From the NCBI GenBank assembly GCA_024305405.1, contig JAKNDB010000087.1, positions 7,752,501 through 7,816,500 of the forward strand: DNA of 64,000 bases, read 5' to 3'. Of this stretch, positions 11,657 to 23,321 are shown piece after piece. Below the pieces are notes generated by a model that was given only the letters and a program-made list of their open reading frames with translations, ran no database searches and was not told the origin of the DNA. Both the position numbers and the translations under genes were made by a program. The DNA comes from Dirofilaria immitis (taxonomy: Eukaryota; Nematoda; Chromadorea; Rhabditida; Onchocercidae). Position 1 is the stretch's first letter, and each line of letters begins with the position of its first letter.

Positions 11657-14446
11657 TTAAAATTTGTGTAAGTACCATCGTACGAAGTTGCCTTCCTTGA
11701 GAATTAAATAAAGTGCAAACGTGAAATAAGTGACGACAAAAATGAAGTAACAGCAAGTGATAATTGCTAAAAATAACCGTTTTCGTAGTCCAAATGTTAC
11801 AGTTGTTATTTGCTGTTGTGTCACTTGAGCGTATTTGTTGGACGTATCGGTAGGAGTTGCTTGACGTTTCATTAGTGGCAGTCGTTTTACAATATCCACA
11901 TCTAAAATAACACGGAATATCCACTTAACTTCTGTACTAACATTTCGACGGCTTACGATATTCTTAAAATTACATTTAAAAACGGAATTAATTTAATTTT
12001 AAACCATTTAATGAACTTACTAGCCGGAATAATGGTAAGAAGTTGGCCATTGCTAATATCGACGTACTGAGTATGATATGTTGGTATCATTAGATCTAGC
12101 AATAGGATGCAAACAATATGCAAAAAGGTAATGCACAGCCATAAATCTTCTAGCGTTAAAATACTTTCCATTTTACGGGATGATTGCTAAATGAAAATAA
12201 ATTTGAATTTACGAGAATTAAATTAGATAAAAATTAGCCCAAAATGATTATTAATCGAGAAAATATTGAGTAATGAAATATTGAAATGAAAATCTATCGA
12301 AGAAATATCTTCGATAGATTTTGTGACGATTGTTTACCATAATATTATGTATTCATCGAAATCTCATTAATCTCAATATTTTCATTATTTATACATTATT
12401 CCTTTATTCATAAAAAATAGTTCAACTAATTAACCATGAAAATAATGCATATCACAGCAGATATTGTAACCATCGTGTGAATTTTACGACGCCTGTATTG
12501 CGCAAAAATAACAACACAAAAAATGACCGTAGAAGGTAGTATGTTAGCAACCATAGATGAGAACCATAGTTCTAGATAGCTCGCAATAACTTTTACTCCT
12601 TTGGATGTCTCTGAAATCTCGAAATATTGGTAACATTGATGTAAGGAATATCTCTCAAAATGTTGCATCCTTTCTATAAAATAATTTAATTTCTTGGTAC
12701 CTCAGCTTCTAAGAATTCTCGACTTCGATTATGAGGTATACAATAAATTTATTTCTGTGTAAATTTTGAAAGTAATTTTAAATTTGTGATAGAAAGCCAG
12801 TTCCAGTAAGAACTTTATGATATCGAGAAACAAAATTTGATCGGTAATAATTAGCTGTGTTATTTTTGGTCATTTAAGCTAATAAATATTTTTTTCCACA
12901 AAACATATGCGCTATCATTTTGACTTTTGAAAACTTACCAATATTAACCGAAATTTTCGAGATTTCTTGTACGCTACGCAAATCCTGGAAATCACGTAGA
13001 AAAATACGCTCATCTGAAGAAGAAAAATTGATAAAAATGGATAAATAAAAAGTAATTAAATTTGCCATCAGTTTCATTTCAAATCTTTGTTTACTTCTTC
13101 TGAAGTGATGTATGTGATTTTTTATTATTTCTAAATCGAGGACCTCCAATATTTGATATAACAATTTCGCATTGAAATAGTTCGAAAGGATGCCGCCAAA
13201 TTTCGGATGAACAGAGAAGTTCCGCAGAATATCTGAAATATTATCACAAATGTTATCTGATAAGATTTAATGAAAAAATCTGAAATATAACACTGAAAAT
13301 GTTTGCAGATAGCCAAACAAATTTTGTCTATTAATCGATCCTGAATTTAAATTTTGGCAGAGGAATGATTCATTCGTTTGCAAATATAGGAAGGCATTCA
13401 TTCGGAACTGATTAGCACTCAATTTCCATTTTATTTTTATACGAAATTATTCATTACACTACAATACTTTTTTTTTTAATTCCCACTTCAATTATAAATT
13501 ATAAGTAAATTACGAACTGGTAAAATACGTCGACGATGCCAATCAACGGATCCAAATAAATAACAACATTAGTTCGAACATAAGGGTATGTTGTAATTTT
13601 TGGAAGCCACGGTTGATATTCCGACGGCATCCGAAATCGGTTTTTCAATTTGTGGATGATAAGCCGTTCATCAGTAAATGTAACACCAAATATTAACTCC
13701 ATATGAACCATATTCTATATGGGATAGAATTTAATTCGAGAATGAAAAGAGATTGACATAACAATTTCTTTTCCTCTTCTTTATTCATTATCAGTATTTC
13801 ATTTTTTATTTTATAGATTTCTTCTTCATAAAGATAAAAATCGATAAATGCAACTAATAAGACAACTGATCATTCTAGTACAAAGCATATTCGTGTTTCC
13901 ATCCTTACATTTAATTTTAATAATTTCAAAGTTTTAAAAGCATATTTTACATGATAAAGTTTAGTTGAAATGATTTTAAGATTGCAATTAAGAGCGAAAA
14001 ATGTCCCATTGTCACTGATGATACGATTGTTTCGTTCTTGTGGTCTAACCGATGCATAATAATACTTGTACTTGCGAGCCAGTTCGATGTGCTCTTCCAC
14101 CGTTAATCTGACAATTTTTAAATATGAGAAATTTGATTATATTCTTGAAAATGATAAATTGTAAATTCCGAATATTAATTAAAATATTCTAACTGAATTT
14201 CAAGAGAAATAAGTTACTAAAATACGCTAATTTTGAGTCGTGAAATATCATTTAATATCTAAGTTTGAAAATTTTTTTTTCAATTGTATAACATTTCAAA
14301 AATTTAATGTTATCTAAAGATTTATTAAATCTTAATTAAAATTCGTACTACACTTGTGCTATTTGAAGCTTATTAAAATTTGTAAGAAAATAGTTTCGAT
14401 CTTACCCGGAAGCAACCTGCAGAAGCATCCATAGCATTAGCAACAT
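11657..14446 (-). CDS. Cys-loop (pentameric) ligand-gated ion channel subunit, divergent nematode LGC type
   Basis: Plasma-membrane channel subunit. Eight exons, minus strand: 14446-14406, 14107-13951, 13714-13518, 13232-13144, 13013-12939, 12673-12435, 12186-12021, 11901-11657; phases agree throughout and give 402 residues with no lesion. Residues 1-14 (MLLMLWMLLQVASG) are a signal peptide. The extracellular domain has TDERL (a WxDERL-like block) and PWLPKI (loop A region). The Cys-loop is C139 to C153 with exactly 13 residues between and the diagnostic Pro-Phe (CSSEIWRHPFELFQC). Predicted membrane segments: M1 near 224-246 (with the conserved Pro in NILPS), M2 near 252-270, M3 near 281-300, M4 near 365-389. 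The M3-M4 loop is short. M2 lacks the usual PARV/GEK-type motifs, so ion selectivity and ligand cannot be read from it. Several donors (gttcgt, gtcctc, gttaat) are weak but are the only ones that keep phase and the Cys-loop spacing. Confidence 0.85.
12289..12322. repeat. 15-bp perfect hairpin in an intron of the ion channel gene
   Basis: AAAATCTATCGAAGA at 12289-12303 pairs perfectly with 12308-12322 around a 4-base loop (AATA). It lies in the intron between exons 6 and 7 of the channel gene. Short for an animal pre-miRNA; its function is unknown. Confidence 0.7.
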
Positions 14447-16073
14447 CTTCCGTGAATCATTTTTTATTATTGTCTGCAAAAAAATTCATCTGTTAGATGA
14501 AAGTGGAAGCCGGTATGCCATCAGTTGACAATTACCTCTATGATCAGAGAGAGAAAACAAGGCGAAAAAGAAAGAGAGAGGAAAGGGAAAACAAGGAGAG
14601 ATAGAGGTGGCATTTTTAAAATACGACGAGAACCTGATTCGATGGACTTCTCCATTACTTCTCCATTATCGTAACTCATCTTTGAACGAATAATTCAGTT
14701 TTCGACTTCATGTATTTTTTACATATGTAACTAAAGTTGAAAATATGTAAATGACATTTCGCAATGTCATAGAAGAAATCTCTGAAACTGACCTAATGAT
14801 GATAGAAGCATACTTTAAAGTTTCACATATATAAGTAAATAAAATTCAGGTGGACAAGGAAGTGAAATTTCAGGAAATCAAATTGGCTGTGAATGGTTGC
14901 TATATTACGCATGCATTCAATTCAAAATACCTATTATATCTGAAACTTTAACTAAGATTTTCAATGTCATTGCGTCAGTTTCAGCGATTTCTTCTATGAG
15001 ATTACGAAGTACCATTAGCATACTTCTGATTTGTTGAAGTCATCAGATCATGACATCCTATAAAATTTCATTTAATATTCTGTTTCATTCCATTTTCATC
15101 ATCAACTGATTTTCCAATTTTCCTTCAAAATCGACTATTTCTTAGTTTAAATTCAAATCATTAATTTTTGACTTAATTACTCGATGACGGCAATACGAGA
15201 ATAAAGAAAAGAAGTTACTATTCTATTTATTTTAAGAATACGAAATCTGAAAATATACAGTTAATTAAAAATATTAAAATTTTCTCTTTATAACAAGAAA
15301 GGGATTGAATTTTACCGAAAGAAAAAAATCAACTTCAAATTAAAGAATATTCATTAATATTTATAAAATATGAGATGTAATAAATACATTGAAAAAGTAA
15401 AAAATTTATATATGTTAAATTGAATTTTTTTCTTTTGGTAGAATTCATTTCTTTTTTGTTGTAAACAGGAGAAAAGTATTACTGAATCTAAAATTTTTGT
15501 AAAACTTGTATTTCAAAACCATTTAAATTAATAAATCTAATCGATATTTTATTCATTTATATATTGGTCTTTTCCTTATGTGCTACTCTATCTAATAAAA
15601 TTTTTATTAAATTTTTTTAATATAACTAAAGCGATACTAAAGAAAATTTTACATAATAAGAAAGATTTGTATCTTATAATCATCGGCTTTTTATTTCAGT
15701 ATTAAAAAGACGGTAGTTAATGAATAATAAATTAAAATGAATTTTCAATCACAATGATAAAATCCATTAAACTAATCGAGAGACTTTTTTATTTTCAGCA
15801 TTTATGTGACAGTATCGCAAGTGATAGATCAAGTAATCATCTTCTTGACGACAAATGAATATATTCAACTTCAAGTTTATAGTGTCGGGTCAGCGATAAT
15901 TTATATTTATCAGTTGATATCATTTGCAATTATTTCTTAATTTCCACTGCACGATATACATCATATCGAAACGTTTTAATTCATAAAATAATTTCTTAAT
16001 GCTAGAAGGAATACATTAGCACCAAAATAATTGATAAAGAAAAATTGTATGTGTAAAGTGTATCAAAAAAAAG
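14447..16073. other. Intergenic region upstream of the ion channel gene
   Basis: Very AT-rich. A purine-rich tract runs from about 14545 to 14607 just upstream of the channel gene, in its likely promoter. No coding signal is seen. Confidence 0.4.
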
Positions 16074-18271
16074 TCAAACACAGCATTGCTTTGGGCATTT
16101 GAGTTTCTCCGAAAACTTGAATCCGGAGCTTTCAGGTCGCAGAATCTCTATATCATCAAATATTAGTGGATCTGAAAATATTTCAGTGATATAAAAACTT
16201 TTGCTTCATACACAACACAGAAGCACAGATAGATTAATCGTAATTAATGCTTTTAAAACTCTATAATCTAATAATCAAAAATTTTATTTAGCGATAAATT
16301 TCCTTACTTTGCCCTTAAATTTAAAAGTTTTTTGTCGACAAGAAAGTAAATTGAATCGAAGCAGAAAAATTTTTTTAAATAATTCGCCAAATAATATAAC
16401 AACAAGAGTGTTAATGACTACAAGTTATTATCATTCGCAAGTAATTGATTACATCAGTTTATAATGAATTACGCAACTTTCATTTCTTCAACTTTAGCTA
16501 TATTTTTAACGTACCATTTACTAATTTGTCTGCAAAAAAATTAAAATACAGGAAAAATTTATTGAGATAATACTAAGCATCTGAAATGCATAATCGAATT
16601 CTACAAATAATTATGGATAATTGAAACTTTCAATGAAATTTTCAAAAACATACAACAGATAAATAGTCTGTGAGATACGAGCTTCGAGAGAAAAAATTCT
16701 TCAAGGATTCTTTGCATCACTCATTTCAACAAACAATTAAAATTAATTTATTGAGTTGTTAACAAACCTCGAAAAATTGACGATAGCTGCAACTATAAAT
16801 AATGTTTCAATAATTACCAGAAGGGCTTCCACGCAAACAATAATAAATTCGATAAATAAAACATAATTTTGAAATACACCCCAGTAAACACAAAGCGATA
16901 ACGTAAGTGCATTCAGAAGAAGGCCAAATGATAAATAACTGCTCGTTTCAGTAAGATTTCCTTTCCGTGCTAAAATTAAAATTAAAATGAAATTAAATAG
17001 GAAAAGCATTTCTAGTACTTACTTTTTTTAATTTTTATGCATTGATATTTAATTATTTTACTGCTTGCATCCATTTTCTAAATTAAAACATTCAATAATT
17101 CTTCAATAAAAAATGAGAAGCATTTAATAACAAATCGCATTTATTTTTTCATATTTCAAAAACTAAAAGCTCTGTGTAACATATTCTTCAATCATAATTT
17201 TGAGCCAAGCCTTTAAATGTAAGGAAACAGTAATTGCTAGCAATAATAGCCTAACTAATCCAGAAAAGATTTGCTTAAAAGTTTCAAAAATATTTTATAA
17301 CACTAATCTTTATAAAAAGAAATAAAATAATACCCCAATATAAACGCATCATTTCATTTGGAATAAATAAAATAATCAGCAAAAGCTCGCAAATTTTGAC
17401 ATTTGTCGCATACGGTAACACTGACACTGTAATTCATGTGAAATTAAAGTGAAATTGCAGAAATTTTGGCAGTAATAAAATATGAAGCTAAGTATATTAT
17501 ACCTAAATTTACAAAAATTCTTTGCTAATCTTTTGAATTAAATCAAACTATTCATAAATTTACATTTAACTCCATAAGTCGAAACAAATCCTTCCAAGTA
17601 TTTGATTTTAATTTAAAAATTAAAAATTAGGAATTAATTATAAGGGAGAAGAAAATTTTATCACTAAATGAAAAAGAATATGCTAAATAAGAAATAATAA
17701 TAGACTTCGAGAAGTGCATCTTATATGCATTTTTCCATTTCTTCTTCGTGTGATACTATTTATTTGTTTGCAAAGAAAAAGATTTATGAAAATAGCTTAA
17801 AGTAATTTTTAATTGATTTGATGAAATGAAGCATTCACAGAATTTGAAATATTTATTGGTATATGTAATACTGGAAAAAGACATTTCGCTTACCTTTAAA
17901 AATATATAAAAATAAAAGAATTGCAACAAAGACGCATGATATTGGTCGATTAAGATATAAAACAAGTTGTAATGGAAGCGATGATCTCTGAAGAAAATAT
18001 TATAATTTAATAAAATGAAAAAAGACGGATAAATTGAATAACTTGAAATATATAAATGCAAGTAGTTGTATCAATAACGATTGATATAATACATTTTTAA
18101 ATAATTTATTGATTTTATAAAAAGATAAAATAGTAAAGTGACAATACTAATGATCTAACTCAGAAATTCCTTCTTTCAAGCTGTTCTACCTATCATATGC
18201 GAGATAAAAATGATAAATTAAGAAAGGATTTCGACTCTTTTTCAAATACTTACCACATTCGAATCAATCAT
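16074..18271 (-). CDS. TMEM17/TMEM216-family tetraspan protein of the ciliary transition zone (MKS-2-like)
   Basis: Members of this family sit in the ciliary transition zone as part of the Meckel (MKS) module that gates membrane-protein entry into cilia. Exons, minus strand: 18271-18254, 17987-17894, 17426-17334, 16969-16768, 16529-16522 (8-nt microexon), 16171-16074; 170 residues. Four hydrophobic segments are visible. Family marks are LPLQLVLYLN at the start of the first helix, an LPY motif opening the second, a charged MMRLYWARKGNLTE loop equivalent to the vertebrate RLxxGxxGNL(T/C) motif, and QNYVLFIEFI in the fourth region, nearest to TMEM216 (human QTYVLRLEVI). The microexon is inferred only because exon 4 ends in phase 2 and the last exon must be entered in phase 1. 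The X-box upstream independently supports a ciliary role. Orthology to mks-2 rather than tmem-17 is likely but unproven. Confidence 0.78.
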
Positions 18272-18345
18272 CTTTTCTCAAACGGCACAATCAGGAGACG
18301 ATTGAAATCGCTTAGCTAAGATATAACCAATGAGAGATTTTATTT

Positions 18346-18359
18346 GTTGCCCGGGCAAC
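18346..18359. promoter_or_regulatory. X-box (RFX/DAF-19 binding site), perfect 14-bp palindrome
   Basis: GTTGCCCGGGCAAC is a perfect palindrome that fits the RFX consensus RYYNYY-N(1-3)-RRNRAC. It lies 75 bp upstream of the ATG of the TMEM216-like gene, in the distance range known for X-boxes of C. elegans ciliary genes, where DAF-19 drives expression in ciliated sensory neurons. It is also a GC-rich island in otherwise AT-rich sequence. Confidence 0.88.
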
Positions 18360-18977
18360 ATCCAGACATTAGGACATTTATTTACAAAGTTATGCAAAAT
18401 TGCTATTTTCATCTTTAAGAGTCATTAATTACTCTCGACGAGTCTTTTAAGAAAACAAAAATGAAGGAAATGATCTTTTTTTGAAAATATCTTAATGAAA
18501 TCGAAATTAAAAATGAATGGAATGAAGCATTTCTATATTTAGTCATATTCCCACTTAATTTTGTTTAAAATAAATGCATAAAATTAATTGCAGGATGTGG
18601 AGATGTGAGATAAAGTTGGTTGATTATTTTTATTTCGAGACTTTTCAATTGGTTATGAAATTAAAACTGTCCTTAATATCAATGTGGGAAAAACTTTGCA
18701 ATGTGGAAAGAATATTCCAATTCTTTATTTTTGTTATAAAAAATGTAGTGTAGGAATGATTTCTCATCTTCTTTTTCAAACTGAAATCCTTGGGAAAAAC
18801 AGGTCTACCAATATTTCAAGATAATAGATATTTTTGAAATTAAATTTTATATATATATATATTTGGGATCCGAAATATTATTTTGACCTAGCTTAAGTAT
18901 TTCGGTTAAATCATCGCTTGACATATGGATTATAAATTTGGAAATTATAAAATTGCGACAGAAAGTAATGCAAGAAA

Positions 18978-19019
18978 AAGCTGTAAAAACATCTCTTCCA
19001 GAAGATGTTTTTACAGCTT
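18978..19019. repeat. 17-bp perfect hairpin
   Basis: AAGCTGTAAAAACATCT (18978-18994) pairs perfectly with 19003-19019 around an 8-base loop. It lies outside any gene, upstream of the X-box. The stem is shorter than a typical pre-miRNA stem. Confidence 0.75.
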
Positions 19020-22000
19020 CCATTTACCTATACTTTGTATATCATTATCAGTGGCAACAACGAAGAAGACAGTAGATAGCTGAATAAATCAACCTGACAG
19101 CTGAACAATGTTGATGGTGCTGATTATGAGGCAAATGATAATTGTGTCTGATATAAATATGCGTGATACAAAGCTATTTTATAAATTGGCTAATAGTCGA
19201 GAAAATCGAGATTTTTTTTATAGTCAATTGTTTGATCATCTGATTTGAATTCGTGATTTTGTAATTTAGAATTTATCGCATATCATATTCGTTTCATTTA
19301 AAACAAATTCCTTTCAAAATTAGAGTAATCTGTTCCTGAAAATCGCTGTATCTTCTTGTTTTCTTTTTTCCTCATCTGATTTAGTTTTAGACTGTTTCAA
19401 AGTCATTGAAGTATGATGCAAAGTTTGAAAAATTTTAAAAGAAGTTTTTAAAATTATTCAAAATAAATGGGATATGATAGTTTATTCTTAGTTTATTTAA
19501 CTGATTATTTCAGAATGAAAGTTTTTTCAGAATGAGAATGCGAATTTTGCTAATGTTTCCTACAACAATAAAAATTTCAAAACTTTGCAGTTTTTAAGAA
19601 TAAATTTTTCTGCGAATTATTCGAAGATATGCTAAAAAAGGGCAAATATGTGTTCGAATACTATACTGAAAAATATTAAAAATCATTTTCTATTAATTTC
19701 TAACTGAGTAAAAAGCAATCAATAATTGATTATCATCCAGCATGCTGCCAGCATCTTCTGAATAATATTTAACATTTTGAGGAAAAAATTCACATGGCTA
19801 ATGCATGCATTAATCTCTAAAAATTTCATAGATTGAATATTGGATCTGTTTATCGATCTTTTTCAAATTTTCCAAGATCAAATAAAATTCAAAGTGTCTA
19901 ATAGCATCATTTCGTGCTTCAAAAATTTGCTTTCTTATCAGATTTCTTTTATTGAGGAAATTTAACAAGATATTTTCAAATTATTACCAACGACTATTTG
20001 TACAATTGCGATTACCAAAGATCACAAAAATGCATTAGCAAAGTAAGCAAATATTTGCTGATATGAATATCTGTTCGAGATAGATGGCTTATTTCCATAT
20101 TGCGCTTCTTCATCTTATCGAAAGAATCCTCATGAATCGTAATTTTTTCTTGCCACATTATTCATTTCAGGACGAGGCAGTTTCCATAATACATGCGCAT
20201 TATTTCAAGCTACAAAATCAATTGCACTTACAAACTAATAACCAACAATGATACGATAATATCTACTAGTAACATGGAATAATAGCGATCCTAATACAAT
20301 AACAACGACAATAATCAATCATGAAATCATGAAGCAATAACAACAATAATCAACCGCAGAATCATGAAATCAATGTTAATAATCAACCGTAATCCTAGAG
20401 CGATGGTTGGTGAAATAATAAAAATCAATTATTATGGAGTCCTAGGAACTGATATAATGGAGAATGACGTGATAGGAATCGAAATCTAACGGAGAATAAC
20501 AATGATTGAGATTTTTGAAACATCACAATAACAACGATTGAAATCGTAGAGACAATAGCAACAATCTAGGATGGAGTCACTGGAGCTATAATAGTTTGGA
20601 TGAAGGGAACAGCGGGCAATAATGATAACCCAAGTTATCCAAAACTGCAAACGATAATAATCCTGCTGGGATCGTCGGAACAACAAATACGTCCAATACA
20701 TTCGATTAGATGGACACAATGGCTCAAATAATAACTATTTTATTTGTGAGTGCAAGTTTATTAATGATCTTAATGCAGGTAACGAGGAAAATAACAAGCC
20801 TAATTAAAATAACTTTCACAATGAAAAGCAGCACAATAAGCTTAACGACGAAGCCAATAATCTTCCAACGAAAAAGCCAATCAAAAAAATAAGCCCAGTG
20901 GCAAGACAATATTACGTTTAAATTACAAATTTTTGTTTTGACTGGAAGTTCCAAAACTGCAAATAATTGATAACGAAATTTTAAATTCTTCAAATAATTT
21001 GTTTTCTCGACTAAATCATGAAATGTTCTATTTTAATTGTTCATAGCTATAAATAAAAAAAAGTTTCGTAAAGTTTTATATATTCTGTTCATCAGTATAG
21101 AATGGTTCGTTAGCAAGAATTTAAAAAGCAACAGATGAGGATAGATTCACCAAAAATTAAATATCAGAAGGAAATAAATTCCAATTTAAAAATGAATCAT
21201 TTTTTTAAATAGATTGATTTTTATTAATATCCAATTTTAAAAATTAAATAATAAGAAATATTGTAACATCATTATTAATTATGATTCAAAAAGTTCTTGC
21301 AAAATTGACAAGAAAAAAATAACTTCAAAATGAAAACTGAAACAAGGTGTGATATAATTCGCTGTCAACATTTAAACGTCTTAATATGATGATTGATGAT
21401 AATGACACACAACCTTCCATTTAACTTGAGGGTAATGAAAAATTGGAAGCTGACTTATGTTTATAAAATTCTAACTTACATATTTTGTAAAAATAGCGAT
21501 AAATTTTATAATATCTGAGAAGGATATTCAGGAATCTCATTTTCAATGACCGTATTGGCATGATAACAACTACACGATGATCACTAAATCAGTAGCAATG
21601 TCAATGATCCTAGCAGCAAATAGTTCATAGTTAGCATTATTATTTCTAAACTTTGTATATCTTAATCACATTTTTCGAGATAAAAGCTTAATATTTACCC
21701 TTCAACATTTTCTATCCCATGCTATTGATAGATATCATATGATTGTCATCTGAAATGTTTTCGATTTAAGTGTTTCCTATGTCTGAAACAAAATTTTTTG
21801 ACTGATTTCTTTATATTGAGAAGATGAAATGTTTCGTTAAAATAAGAGCGCAGAGATTTTTAAATGGCAAATGTTCTAAATTAAATGTTTCTTAGCAACA
21901 TTCTATTGCTATTTTATGCAAGAATAAAATGCGCTTTCTGTAAAATTTCTTTACTAGGACAGCAGGAAATTATAAGTTAAACTATTAGACATAAAAGAAA

Positions 22001-23280
22001 ATGTATTAGCCATTATTCATTCCTTGAATTTTTATAAAAATTTATTCTCAAATTGGAACGAAGATTTTATTGGAAAATTGATTAAAATTTAAAAGAGAAA
22101 AATGCAAACTACGAAACTATAATCACTTCTCGCAATATTTATTCGGACTAGATTATTTCACGTACGCTTATATATGATCAAATATGATCTTGATGTAACA
22201 GAATTAAGTGAGAAACAATTAACTTTCATCGTCAAATGTTACATTCGTCTATTTTACGCTCGATGACATCTCTCAAAACTTCATTTTAGAAATAGGCGAC
22301 GAGAAGAGAAGACAGTGAAGGACAACAGGGACATACATATACATACCAATAGCTCTTCGTCGTACCACTCAATCGAACAAACGATGCGACCCGACGATAG
22401 ACATATGCGATATTTCGATTTGTTGATTTTTGTTAACTTGGCAACTTACTTCTCATTCGATCAGAATGCTCGCAAATTCGTTTAATTTTAATTTAATAAT
22501 TAAATATTTTGAAATGGTCCCTTGTTAATATTACCTATTGCTATTGTTGTTGGTGTTGTTATTGTTGTTATTTTTGTTATGCTATCTGCAAAGATAATTT
22601 CAAAGACATTAAGTCATTCCATGACCTTCAAATTTTAAAAGGTTATCAAAAATGTAATTCACTTTTTATTGCTATGCTTATCTCTTCTATTTGTTTACAT
22701 GAATTATTTATGAAATCTCTTAACTAAATTTATATATATCTTTCAGAGAAATTAGTATTTTTCAAACTATGTTTAATTTTCTTCAATTTTGCATTGATAA
22801 AGACTTATATCTTCATATTGTTTACCTATCGTCGTACATATACGTATCTCGGCTTTTCAATTATGGAAAATCTTTTCATTTTGCATGAATCAAAGAAGAT
22901 AAACAAAAATATAGCTATCCTTGATTAGATTTAAATCTATTAATTACCTGAAATTACAATTCCATGAAGTTCTATATCCCAATTTTAAATCGTTCAACCT
23001 TGTACTATTTCCAGTAATATAGTTACCTCTATCGTTATTCTTAATATGAAACAATCAGAACCGTGTTCTTTCAGCTATAACTTATCATCTGAAATTCGAT
23101 TGATTTGATCTCTTAATCTTTGATACATTTGCACCGAATTTCTTCGATATTTGCATTCATTTACCCTTAATAATCAATATTGAAGGGCAGATAAAATAAG
23201 TGCTATAGATATCAATTTTGCATTAATGGTATGAATTTATCAAGAATATTGAACGAAGAATAGAAAATTACATTTGTTTT

Positions 23281-23321
23281 GATTTATTCTAAACACTTTT
23301 ATTGATTTATTCTAAACACTT
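23281..23321. repeat. Short tandem duplication, 23-bp period
   Basis: GATTTATTCTAAACACTT occurs at 23281-23298 and again at 23304-23321. A small local duplication in non-coding sequence. Confidence 0.8.

Noticed and set aside
20230..20720. Open frames in the AACAATAATC-rich stretch
   Set aside because: Low-complexity sequence gives long open frames on both strands by chance.
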